In this document: positions 9,056 to 16,565 of the stretch, piece by piece
Position numbering within the stretch: the stretch's first letter is position 1
Layout: each line of letters opens with the position of its first letter
Source: Rodentibacter sp901420285
GTDB taxonomy: Bacteria; Pseudomonadota; Gammaproteobacteria; Enterobacterales; Pasteurellaceae
Reading direction: 5' to 3'
Length of the DNA stretch: 64,000 nt
Assembly (NCBI RefSeq): GCF_041734645.1
Contig: NZ_CP162010.1
Location: 1,488,001 to 1,552,000 of the forward strand
Notes under the pieces: model-generated
The model's input: only the letters and a program-made list of their open reading frames with translations
Database searches by the model: none
Told to the model about the DNA's origin: nothing
Translations under genes and position numbers: made by a program

Positions 9056-9259
9056 AATGCAATGTATCCGCCCGCCAAATTCTGGCAACAGTGATTTAAG
9101 TGCTAACAGGTTATCGCAGTGGATCAAAATATTGTCGCTGCGGTTGTCTGGTGAACCGGCAGCCGCGTGAAAATCATATTGCTTGTTGAGAAAATGAAAC
9201 GGCACATCCAGATGATGCAGTTTGACTTGAGCTTTTCCTTGCCAAGTTAATTCGGGTAT
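9056..9259 (-). pseudogene. Remnant of type III/Mod-like adenine DNA methyltransferase N-terminus
   Basis: Read leftward, about 68 codons give PELTWQGKAQVKLHHLDVP, then FLNKQYDF, DNILIHCDNLLALKSLLPEF and GGRIHCIY, which is the N-terminus of Mod-type adenine methyltransferases up to the residues preceding the IDPPYN catalytic motif. The frame then stops at the IS630 copy 2 boundary and is not resumed beyond it. At the expected start the codon is ATA (9257-9259) behind a good GGGAGG ribosome site, so the start is also lost. The 176 bases from 9260 to 9435 hold nothing I recognise. Evidence of an older restriction-modification cargo. Confidence 0.7.
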
Positions 9260-9435
9260 TTTGTACCTCCCGTATCAATCAGCACAATGAGTTGAATTCT
9301 TTAGATAATTATTTGATGTGAAGTATAATCGCGTGCGTGCGTGGCATAAGTTGCATCCTAAAAATTAAGAAATTATTAATGTATCTAAATGACAGATGTA
9401 CTAATAGATTTGGATTGTACCAACAGAAACACAAG

Positions 9436-11208
9436 TCAGGTGGAAGTTGCCAAGCAGGCTTTGTAAATAGATGAAGCATATTCTTCGATACTCGGCCAGC
9501 TATGCTTCATTGGCCTGATATGAAATCTCCCGTGTGGAGGAATATTTTTCCAAATTCCTTTTGACCGAGCAAGCAAATGCAGGATTTTTTTTATTTCTTC
9601 AGCCTTCATTGAACTTGCTCCATATATCATAGCAGCAGTTAAGGATTCTGATTCTCTTTGTTCAAACTCCACCAACCAAAATAGCATATTATCTATATTG
9701 AGTTCGGCAATTAAAACTCTTCTTGGAGTTTTGACTAGGTTGGTTGTTGTTGCAGAAGTATCTAAATAAGACCATTGACTGCTACGATTAGAAGTTAACG
9801 GCATATATAGGGTCGGCCATACTTTTGCCGTAACACCTTTATCTTGATAGTTCTCTGATAAATATCGGACAGCGGCCATCATATTTTCAAAGGTAGCAGG
9901 CAGAGCTTCGGAACGACTGTGAGAACGTAGCTTTTGAGCGATGCCTGTTTCTTTTCCAACATTAATAGAGATTGAAATAGGAGCAGTTTTGGACTGTCCT
10001 GATGTACCGTCGCCGGTTCCCAATGCTGTGGTCGATTCCGATGGCGGCAAAAACAGTAAGTCTGTTTTTCTATAATTACAAAACTCTTTTTCAGGCTTGA
10101 TGAGTTCTTTATTCCAAAGATCTCCAAAACGTTCTTTTACATAGTCAATAACCATTCTTTTCATATTCTGCACAGGCTCTTCTATGCTATGCAGTTTTTT
10201 TGAAGTACCAGATTTTAATCTCTGGTTCCTTAGATAAGGACGTTTATTTGATTCCGGTAGATCAGTTTCTGGAGATGCTTGCCTGCCATCATTGTCTCTA
10301 ATAACCACTAAATTAGAAAAAGGAAAGGGAGCAGTACAATGCAATAATTCTAAGATTAAGGTACGAACTTTTCCACCGCTCGTAAAACTTAGGCAGCGTG
10401 CAGCCCAATCTGTTTTTCCTTGAAACGGGAAATTAGTTTCCGGCATCGGCTGATGATACTTCCCCACTGATTGTTTGACTAACGAACGATGAATTTGGAA
10501 AAATCCCTGCTGTGCATTTTTGTCCCTTAAAATCCTACCCAAAACCCATCCCTCATTATCGTAAAGCCATTGTCGTAAATGGATTATGAGAATCTTGGTT
10601 TTTGAATCAAAACCGCATCGCTCACCGATGATTTGATCGAAATTAGTTTCATATGACCCCAAAAAAGCAATCTTGGCCAAATTGGTTGAAATGGCGTAAT
10701 AAAAACGAATAACTTCAGCAACGGGAATAATGATTGAATAGGGATCTCCATCAGATTCAATAGCCAAACATCTTGCAGATAATCCATTTTTGAAACCGCC
10801 AATATCAAAGGCAGCTTTATTGATGATATAACCGGTTTGATCTTTATGCGCTGCTTCAATCAAACGTACAGAATCTTCAGCTATGTTAACGTTTGGTAGA
10901 TTACTAGGCACGATAACTTGGTAATCCAATAACTTACCGTTTTTCCAAAGAGAACCGATAGTAAGTACCGGCAGTTGTCCAACACCAATAGTGCAGCATA
11001 TTCGCTCTTTATTTAACCAGCCAAAATCAGCAATAGACGTTTTGTCTGTTACTGATACAGGTCTGAGATAAACGTCGATGGTCGGTTCCGTAGGTACGTT
11101 ATCGTTTTTTCGTACTGCTCCGAACCAATCAATTCTCCAAACTCTTCCGTCGTTGGGAAATTCTTTAATCTGGATCACCGGCATCTTGTTATTCCATGTT
11201 AGCACCAT
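9436..11208 (-). CDS. TnsE-like protein (putative transposon target selector)
   Basis: 590 aa. Not recognised by a single catalytic motif, but its layout follows Tn7 TnsE: N-terminus PVIQIKEF..VWRIDWFGAV, a mid segment SIIIPVAEVIRFYYAIST, then WLYDNEGWVLGRIL, a variable Ser/Thr-rich linker, and a C-terminal block with ATFENMMAAVRYLSENY, RRVLIAELNIDNMLFWLVEF and LLARSKGIWKN..HSWPSIEEYASSIYKA. In Tn7, TnsE steers insertion to replicating DNA through the sliding clamp. It is read inward from the right end of the island, with its first codons in the terminal repeats. M9 (ATG at 11184) may be the real start. The assignment rests on eye alignment to remembered TnsE; alternative: unknown cargo. Confidence 0.55.
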   Translation of the reverse strand: MVLTWNNKMPVIQIKEFPNDGRVWRIDWFGAVRKNDNVPTEPTIDVYLRPVSVTDKTSIADFGWLNKERICCTIGVGQLPVLTIGSLWKNGKLLDYQVIVPSNLPNVNIAEDSVRLIEAAHKDQTGYIINKAAFDIGGFKNGLSARCLAIESDGDPYSIIIPVAEVIRFYYAISTNLAKIAFLGSYETNFDQIIGERCGFDSKTKILIIHLRQWLYDNEGWVLGRILRDKNAQQGFFQIHRSLVKQSVGKYHQPMPETNFPFQGKTDWAARCLSFTSGGKVRTLILELLHCTAPFPFSNLVVIRDNDGRQASPETDLPESNKRPYLRNQRLKSGTSKKLHSIEEPVQNMKRMVIDYVKERFGDLWNKELIKPEKEFCNYRKTDLLFLPPSESTTALGTGDGTSGQSKTAPISISINVGKETGIAQKLRSHSRSEALPATFENMMAAVRYLSENYQDKGVTAKVWPTLYMPLTSNRSSQWSYLDTSATTTNLVKTPRRVLIAELNIDNMLFWLVEFEQRESESLTAAMIYGASSMKAEEIKKILHLLARSKGIWKNIPPHGRFHIRPMKHSWPSIEEYASSIYKACLATST

Positions 11209-11266
11209 TTAGCGATGTATAGCACCAAAGAGCGATGTTCAGTATCATTTATTGTTAGAATTCACA
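11200..11266. repeat. Right-end transposon repeats (TniA/TnsB-type binding sites)
   Basis: Two adjacent 20-bp direct repeats, TAGCACCATTTAGCGATGTA (11200-11219) and TAGCACCAAAGAGCGATGTT (11220-11239), differ at four positions; a third, weaker copy (AGTATCATTT) follows from 11241. Arrays of about 20-bp transposase sites near the ends are typical of Tn7-like and Tn5053-like elements. The strand reading inward begins TGTGAATTCTAAC at 11266, a TGT terminus as in that superfamily. Two bases separate this end from the lipA stop codon. Confidence 0.6.
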
Positions 11267-11268
11267 AT

Positions 11269-12231
11269 TTATTTCACCAAGCCACCGCTGGCTTGTAAAT
11301 CCGCATGGTAAGAAGAACGCACGAAAGGTCCGCAAGCGGCGTGTTCAAAGCCCATTTCATTCGCTTTTTCGCGAAATTCATCAAATTCTGTCGGCGGCAC
11401 ATAACGCGCGACGGGTAAGTGATGACGACTCGGTTGCAAATATTGTCCCAAAGTCAACATAGTGACGCCATTGGCGCGCAAGTCTTTCATCACTTGCAAA
11501 ATTTCTTCGTTGGTTTCCCCCAAGCCTACCATTAAACCGGATTTAGTCGGAATGTGAGGGAACATTTGTTTAAATTCGCGTAACAGTTTTAACGACCATT
11601 CATAATCCGCGCCCGGGCGGATTTCTTTATACAGACGCGGAACATTTTCTAAATTGTGATTAAATACATCCGGCGGATTATCCTTGAGTTTTTCCAATGC
11701 TTGAGAAATACGACCGCGAAAATCTGGCACTAAAATTTCGATTTTGATCCCCGGATTTAACGCACGCACTTCTTTCACGCACTCGGCAAAATGGCCGGCA
11801 CCGCGATCGGGCAAATCATCGCGGTCAACGGAAGTAATCACCACATATTTTAATTGCATATCTTGAATGGTTTCGGCAAGTTTGCGCGGTTCCTCCGGAT
11901 CCGGCGGTAACGGCTTGCCGTGTGCAACATCGCAAAACGGACAACGACGGGTGCAAATGGCGCCCAAAATCATAAAGGTTGCGGTACCGTGATTAAAACA
12001 TTCGTGTAAATTCGGGCAAGAGGCTTCTTCGCATACGGAATGCAAACCGTGGCGACGCATACCGTTTTTAATGCTTTCAATTTTGAGCGAACTGGCCGGT
12101 AGTTTAATTTTCATCCATTCCGGTTTTTTCAATAATTCTTGGTTCGGATCGATGTTTTTGACCGGAATGATGGAAGTTTTGGCGGCATCACGATATTTCA
12201 CACCGCGTTCCATTTTAAATGGCGTTGACAT
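11269..12231 (-). CDS. lipA: Lipoyl synthase
   Basis: 320 aa radical-SAM enzyme that inserts two sulfurs into protein-bound octanoate to make lipoyl groups for 2-oxoacid dehydrogenases and glycine cleavage. Both iron-sulfur clusters are visible: auxiliary C67-x4-C72-x5-C78 and radical-SAM CTRRCPFC (C93, C97, C100); the C-terminal SSYHAD serine ligand is present. Start ATG at 12231 follows an AGGAAAG ribosome site. Downstream of lipB as in other Pasteurellaceae. Its 3' end abuts the transposon end, but the coding sequence is complete. Confidence 0.97.
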   Translation of the reverse strand: MSTPFKMERGVKYRDAAKTSIIPVKNIDPNQELLKKPEWMKIKLPASSLKIESIKNGMRRHGLHSVCEEASCPNLHECFNHGTATFMILGAICTRRCPFCDVAHGKPLPPDPEEPRKLAETIQDMQLKYVVITSVDRDDLPDRGAGHFAECVKEVRALNPGIKIEILVPDFRGRISQALEKLKDNPPDVFNHNLENVPRLYKEIRPGADYEWSLKLLREFKQMFPHIPTKSGLMVGLGETNEEILQVMKDLRANGVTMLTLGQYLQPSRHHLPVARYVPPTEFDEFREKANEMGFEHAACGPFVRSSYHADLQASGGLVK

Positions 12232-12246
12232 GGCTCTTTCCTAAAG

Positions 12247-12271
12247 AAAAATGCCTGAAACAGGCATTTTT
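12247..12271 (-). terminator. Hairpin with U-run between lipB and lipA
   Basis: Perfect ATGCCTG/CAGGCAT stem with a 3-base loop, flanked by A-runs and T-runs, so it can act in both directions. It lies after the lipB stop and only about 15 bases before the lipA start, leaving no room for a lipA promoter after it. Confidence 0.7.
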
Positions 12272-12283
12272 GGTGGTTAAATG

Positions 12284-12925
12284 TTAAAATTTTGTGAGAT
12301 TATAGCCTAAAAGCTCGGCAAGGTGATTAACTAATTTCGGTGAGACCTTGTCCAACACCGCCTCGTCTCGACCAATAAAATCCGCCAACTGGCACATTTC
12401 CAAACCGGCGTAACCGCACGGATTAATATAATGAAATGGTTGGAGATCCATATTGATATTGAATGCAAGCCCGTGGAAAGAGCATCCTTTGCGAATCCGT
12501 AAACCGAGCGAACAAATCTTTTTGCCGTCGATATACACGCCCGGCGCATCGACCTTCGAATAGCCCTCAATAGCATAATCGGCCAGCGTCCGTACCACGC
12601 TTTGCTCCAATGCGGTGACCAATCGGCGCACGTTTAAATTTTGATGACGACGGATATCAATCAATACATACATCACTTGCTGACCGGGGCCGTGATAAGT
12701 AATTTGTCCACCGCGATCGGATTGTACTAGCGGAATAGCACCGCTTTGCAATAGATGTTCAGGCTTACCGGCTTGCCCTTGGGTGAATACCGGATAATGT
12801 TCCACTAACCAAACTTCATCAATGGTTTCGGCATTACGATTATCGGTAAAATCCTGCATTTTATGCCAAATTTCTTGATAATCTTGCAATCCGAGTTGGC
12901 GCACAATAAGCGGAAATTTTTGCAT
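12284..12925 (-). CDS. lipB: Octanoyl-[acyl carrier protein]:protein octanoyltransferase
   Basis: 213 aa. Transfers octanoyl from acyl carrier protein to lipoyl domains, the step before LipA. Motifs: DRGGQITYHGPGQQVMY (about residues 70-86), IDGKKICSLGLRIRKG with the catalytic Lys, and the Cys in NPCGYAGLEMCQL. Length is normal. It follows ybeD by one base and lipA lies downstream, so ybeD-lipB-lipA probably form one unit with a hairpin before lipA. Confidence 0.96.
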   Translation of the reverse strand: MQKFPLIVRQLGLQDYQEIWHKMQDFTDNRNAETIDEVWLVEHYPVFTQGQAGKPEHLLQSGAIPLVQSDRGGQITYHGPGQQVMYVLIDIRRHQNLNVRRLVTALEQSVVRTLADYAIEGYSKVDAPGVYIDGKKICSLGLRIRKGCSFHGLAFNINMDLQPFHYINPCGYAGLEMCQLADFIGRDEAVLDKVSPKLVNHLAELLGYNLTKF

Positions 12926-12926
12926 A

Positions 12927-13235
12927 TTAAATAACCATCTTCACGCCTTCGACTTTGGCGAGTTCTTTGTAAAGGGTTTCCACCTGTTCGAAATTTTGCG
13001 CCACCACATCGATAGAAACGGAATTGTAAGTGCCTTTGCTGCTGCGTTTTTCTTTTGGAATATAATCACCGGGTAAATATTTTTGCACGACAGCGATTAA
13101 ATCTTGTGCCAAATTTTCGCGGTTTATGCCGGCAACTTTAAATGTCATTTCGGTGGGAAATGCCATTAATTCTTTCAGTTTTTTGTAATCTTGTTCGGTT
13201 GTCGCTTGCACGATTGGTTGTTGTTCGGTTGCCAT
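12927..13235 (-). CDS. ybeD: YbeD family protein (DUF493)
   Basis: 102 aa cytosolic protein of unknown exact function with an ACT-like/ferredoxin-like fold. Recognisable core: LMAFPTEMTFKVAG near residue 28 and VAQNFEQVETLYKELAKVEGVKMVI at the C-terminus (split here by position). The gene sits between dacA and lipB throughout gammaproteobacteria. The N-terminal 15 residues are Gln/Thr-rich and probably disordered. Confidence 0.9.
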   Translation of the reverse strand: MATEQQPIVQATTEQDYKKLKELMAFPTEMTFKVAGINRENLAQDLIAVVQKYLPGDYIPKEKRSSKGTYNSVSIDVVAQNFEQVETLYKELAKVEGVKMVI

Positions 13236-13264
13236 AAAATTTCCTCTGTTTTGAATGAGACAAA

Positions 13265-13285
13265 GGGCAGATAGTCAATCTGCCC
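13265..13285 (-). terminator. Hairpin between dacA and ybeD
   Basis: GGGCAGAT/ATCTGCCC stem with loop AGTCA, followed on the minus strand by a short T-run (TTTGT). Probably a weak terminator after dacA. Confidence 0.45.
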
Positions 13286-13338
13286 GGTTTTATTAGTCGC
13301 TTTGTAAAATGGAGAAAGTATGCTCAATTTCCAAGGTG

Positions 13339-14523
13339 TTAGAATAAGCTTTTGACGGTTAGTACCAACCAGTCCCATACATTACCGAAAACACCGCCCT
13401 CTTTCACATCTTGCATCACTTGAAGATTCACCGTCGCGACATCTTTGTCATCAAGTTGATAAATCACTTTACCGACCACTTGACCTTTCGTTAACGGGGC
13501 TTCTAAATATTTTTCATTTAATTCGTAACGTGCTTTTAATTGCGTTTGTTTGCCCTTAGGCACGGTAATAAAACTATCTTGTAAAACGCCCAATTTCACG
13601 CGCCCTTCATCACCGTAATAAACAGTTTGCTCAGAAACCGCTTTATTTGCTTCAAGAGCTTTCAACGTTTCAAAATTGCTAAAGCCCCATTGTAAAAGTT
13701 TTTTACTTTCCACTTCGCGGCCTTTATAAGTCGGCACGCCCATTACGACAGAAATTAAACGCATATTGCCAGGATTAGTTGCCGATGCTACCAAATTATA
13801 ACCCGCTTGGCTGGTGTGACCGGTTTTCATACCGTCCACATTCATCGTTTTATCCCACAATAAACCGTTGCGGTTCGGTTGTTTGATTTTGTTAAAGGTA
13901 AAATCTTTTTCCGCGTAGATTTTATATTCATCCGGTAAATCGCGAATAATATGCGCACCGATAATTGCCATATCACGCGCGGAAGAATATTGGTTAGGAT
14001 CGTCTAAGCCGTGCGGCGTGGTGAAATGGGTATTTTGCAAACCAAACTGCTGTACGTAGCGGTTCATCGTGTCGACGAAGTTCAATGCGGTGCCAGAAAC
14101 GTGTTCTGCAAGCGCCACACTGGCATCATTACCCGATACGATAATCACGCCCTTATTTAAATCTTCCACCGAAACCTGTTGATTTAAATTTAAGAACATT
14201 TTGGAAGAATCCGGGAAATTACGTCCCCACGCGCTTTCGCCGATAGTCACCATATCGGAATTATGAATTTTACCTTGTTTAATCGCTTGCCCCACCACAT
14301 AACTGGTCATCATTTTGGTCAACGATGCCGGATATTGCCGTTGATCGGCGTTCACCGCTGTGAGCACCGCACCAGAATGATAATCCATCAGAATATAGCT
14401 TTGGGCATTCACTTCCGGTGGCGCAATACCGTATTGCATATCTTCCGCGGAAGCCAGAACGGAGGCGGCAATTAGGCCGGAAATAAGGGCGAATTTTTTG
14501 AATTGGGCAGATTGCTTAAACAT
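13339..14523 (-). CDS. dacA: D-alanyl-D-alanine carboxypeptidase (PBP5-type)
   Basis: 394 aa periplasmic penicillin-binding protein that trims the terminal D-Ala of peptidoglycan pentapeptides. Signal peptide at residues 1-26 (LISGLIAASVLASA). Active-site motifs S67-LT-K70, S130-G-N132 and K233-T-G235. The C-terminal beta domain (about 285-370) and a terminal amphipathic helix ending WDWLVLTVKSLF anchor it to the inner membrane. Downstream of rlpA in the elongation gene cluster. Start follows AAGGATACGCT. Confidence 0.96.
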   Translation of the reverse strand: MFKQSAQFKKFALISGLIAASVLASAEDMQYGIAPPEVNAQSYILMDYHSGAVLTAVNADQRQYPASLTKMMTSYVVGQAIKQGKIHNSDMVTIGESAWGRNFPDSSKMFLNLNQQVSVEDLNKGVIIVSGNDASVALAEHVSGTALNFVDTMNRYVQQFGLQNTHFTTPHGLDDPNQYSSARDMAIIGAHIIRDLPDEYKIYAEKDFTFNKIKQPNRNGLLWDKTMNVDGMKTGHTSQAGYNLVASATNPGNMRLISVVMGVPTYKGREVESKKLLQWGFSNFETLKALEANKAVSEQTVYYGDEGRVKLGVLQDSFITVPKGKQTQLKARYELNEKYLEAPLTKGQVVGKVIYQLDDKDVATVNLQVMQDVKEGGVFGNVWDWLVLTVKSLF

Positions 14524-14544
14524 AGCGTATCCTTTAGTTACTTC

Positions 14545-15393
14545 TTAGTTTTTATAGGCATAAACGATTAATGGATTTCCATTAGCCATTTTTTGTAATT
14601 GCAGTTTTAATTGCGTGATCGTTTGTTTATTTTCTACCGGACCGAAGTGAATTTCGTATTTGCCGTTATGTCGGCTCACTTCCGTGTTCACGTTCTCCAA
14701 CGCCAAACGCGTAATCACATCGTTAGCGAGTTTTTGGCTTGGTAGGTTTAACATTTTTAGCTTGTACAAATCTTTTGCTTTGTCCGACTCGTTTGTTTTT
14801 TTTTCAACGTTTACAAGGCGATCGGAAGCCGCTTGAGTTTTGGCATGCTTGGCTAAGGTTTGCGTGGCGGCGCCTGAAATATTGCCGTTCGGCGCGATAT
14901 GTAAAGCTTCGATTTTTACTTGCCCGGTACCGCGCGCCACTAATCCGATTTCCTGCGCCGCTGCATAAGAAAGATCAATAATGCGTCCGTGACCGAAAGG
15001 GCCGCGATCGTTAATACGCACGATAGTTTTACGGTTATTATGCAAGTTGGTCACCAATGCATAAGAATTGAGCGGTAACGTTTTATGAGCGGCGGTGTAA
15101 AGGTGGGAACTATAGGGTTCACCGCTAGATGTTCGACGACCGTGAAACTTACGATGATAATAGCTGGCCGTTCCGGTTTTTGAATAATTTTTCGATGTGC
15201 TATGACTGTGCGTAGTGTAAGTCTTGCCGTTTACCGTATAACTTGTAGGAGAGCTTACCGGTGTTGTGTGGGTTAAGTTCGCGCCTTTAATGCCGTACTG
15301 TTTATGCGGATCATTTTTGGCCTGTACCGGCAAAACGGTCAGGACGATGAAAATAAAGGATACAGTGAATTTTGCAAGCGTTTTTAATACCAT
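14545..15393 (-). CDS. rlpA: Septal ring lytic transglycosylase RlpA family protein
   Basis: 282 aa. Cleavable signal peptide (residues 1-26, ending PVQA); no lipobox cysteine, so it is probably secreted and not a lipoprotein as in E. coli. Double-psi beta-barrel at about 75-165 (GTASYYHRKFHGRRTSSGE through RGTGQVKIEAL) with the DRGPF motif, and a C-terminal SPOR domain at about 205-280 that binds denuded septal glycans. Lies between dacA and mrdB, the standard order. Confidence 0.92.
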   Translation of the reverse strand: MVLKTLAKFTVSFIFIVLTVLPVQAKNDPHKQYGIKGANLTHTTPVSSPTSYTVNGKTYTTHSHSTSKNYSKTGTASYYHRKFHGRRTSSGEPYSSHLYTAAHKTLPLNSYALVTNLHNNRKTIVRINDRGPFGHGRIIDLSYAAAQEIGLVARGTGQVKIEALHIAPNGNISGAATQTLAKHAKTQAASDRLVNVEKKTNESDKAKDLYKLKMLNLPSQKLANDVITRLALENVNTEVSRHNGKYEIHFGPVENKQTITQLKLQLQKMANGNPLIVYAYKN

Positions 15394-15449
15394 AAAGTAA
15401 GTTGTCCAATAAATATATAAAATCGTACGTAAGAAACTTAAAACGCCGA

Positions 15450-16565
15450 TTAGTTCCTATTCATAAATTTAGTACGATGGGTGTGAATTGACATTACTAA
15501 ACCAAAACTTGCCATAATTGCCACATATGACGTCCCACCATAGCTAAATAACGGCAACGGTACGCCAACTACCGGCAAAATGCCGCTTACCATACCAATA
15601 TTTACGAATAAATACACGAAAAAAATTAAAGTGGTCGCGCCCGCAAGAATGCGTCCGAAAGAGGTTTGTGCATTTACGGCGATCATCAATCCACGAATAA
15701 TAATAAATAAATAAATCGCAATCAAAATGCCGAAGCCGACCATACCATGCTCTTCGCTCATTACCGCAAAAATAAAATCCGTATGCGGTTCCGGTAAAAA
15801 TTCGAGTTGTGATTGAGTTCCTTGCATCCAGCCCTTCCCCCAAATACCGCCGGAACCTATAGCAATTTTAGATTGCAAAATATGATAGCCTGCACCAAGG
15901 GGATCTTTTTCCGGGTCAAGCAAAGTAAGCACTCGTGTTCGTTGATAATCATGCATCAAATAAAGCCACATAATCGGAATGAATCCTGCTAATCCTACCA
16001 GCGCGGCAAAAATCAGCCACCAACTCATCCCTGCCAAAAAGACCACAAATAAACCGGATGCGATTACCAAAATCGCCGTACCCAAATCGGGTTGAATCGC
16101 GACCAATAAAGTCGGCAACAAAATCATTGCAATCGCGATAAAAGTTTCGCCTAACTTCGGAGGCAACGTACGATTGCCCAAATATACCGCCACCATTAAC
16201 GGCACCGCGAGTTTTACGATTTCGGAAGGTTGAAAGCGAATAATCCCCAGATCAAGCCAACGTTGCGCACCTTTACTGGTAGTACCGATCGCGTCTACCA
16301 AAATCAATAATATAAAACCGATTAAATAAAGATAGGGTGCGATACGCTGATAAAATTTCGGTGGTAATTGAGCCATCACTAACAGTACGGTAAACCCCAA
16401 AACAACCTGGATAATACGATTTCGGAACATCACTTCATTTGCTCCCGATGCGCTATATAGCACCAGCATGCCGTACCCGGTGATAGCGATTAACCCCAAC
16501 AATAAGCCCAAATCTAAATGTAGTGGCTTCCATAAACGAAGCCAAAGCGGTGTTTTTTCTTCCAT
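15450..16565 (-). CDS. mrdB: Rod-shape peptidoglycan glycosyltransferase RodA
   Basis: 371 aa SEDS-family polytopic membrane protein with about ten transmembrane segments; polymerises lipid II during cell elongation with PBP2. Family signatures: GAQRWLDLGIIRFQPSE at about 98-114 and the C-terminal VVGVPLPLFSYGGTS. The start codon overlaps the mrdA stop by one base (TAATG), giving coupled expression with its PBP2 partner. Confidence 0.97.
   Translation of the reverse strand: MEEKTPLWLRLWKPLHLDLGLLLGLIAITGYGMLVLYSASGANEVMFRNRIIQVVLGFTVLLVMAQLPPKFYQRIAPYLYLIGFILLILVDAIGTTSKGAQRWLDLGIIRFQPSEIVKLAVPLMVAVYLGNRTLPPKLGETFIAIAMILLPTLLVAIQPDLGTAILVIASGLFVVFLAGMSWWLIFAALVGLAGFIPIMWLYLMHDYQRTRVLTLLDPEKDPLGAGYHILQSKIAIGSGGIWGKGWMQGTQSQLEFLPEPHTDFIFAVMSEEHGMVGFGILIAIYLFIIIRGLMIAVNAQTSFGRILAGATTLIFFVYLFVNIGMVSGILPVVGVPLPLFSYGGTSYVAIMASFGLVMSIHTHRTKFMNRN

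Larger units (their letters stand above)
1..11266. mobile_element. Tn5053/Tn7-like transposon island (left end outside window)
   Basis: A block of non-backbone DNA running from the left edge to the lipA stop codon. It carries tniA, tniB and tniQ reading rightward, cargo in the middle (two IS630 copies, a Correia repeat, a C5 methyltransferase with a GHKL ATPase, a methyltransferase remnant), a TnsE-like gene reading leftward, and 20-bp spaced direct repeats at the right end. No perfect AAGTGCGGT uptake signal was found inside, although the backbone has many. The right boundary at 11266 is inferred from a TGT/ACA-type end following the repeats; the left boundary and any target duplication cannot be seen. 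The transposase is interrupted by a stop, so the element may be immobile now. Confidence 0.7.
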
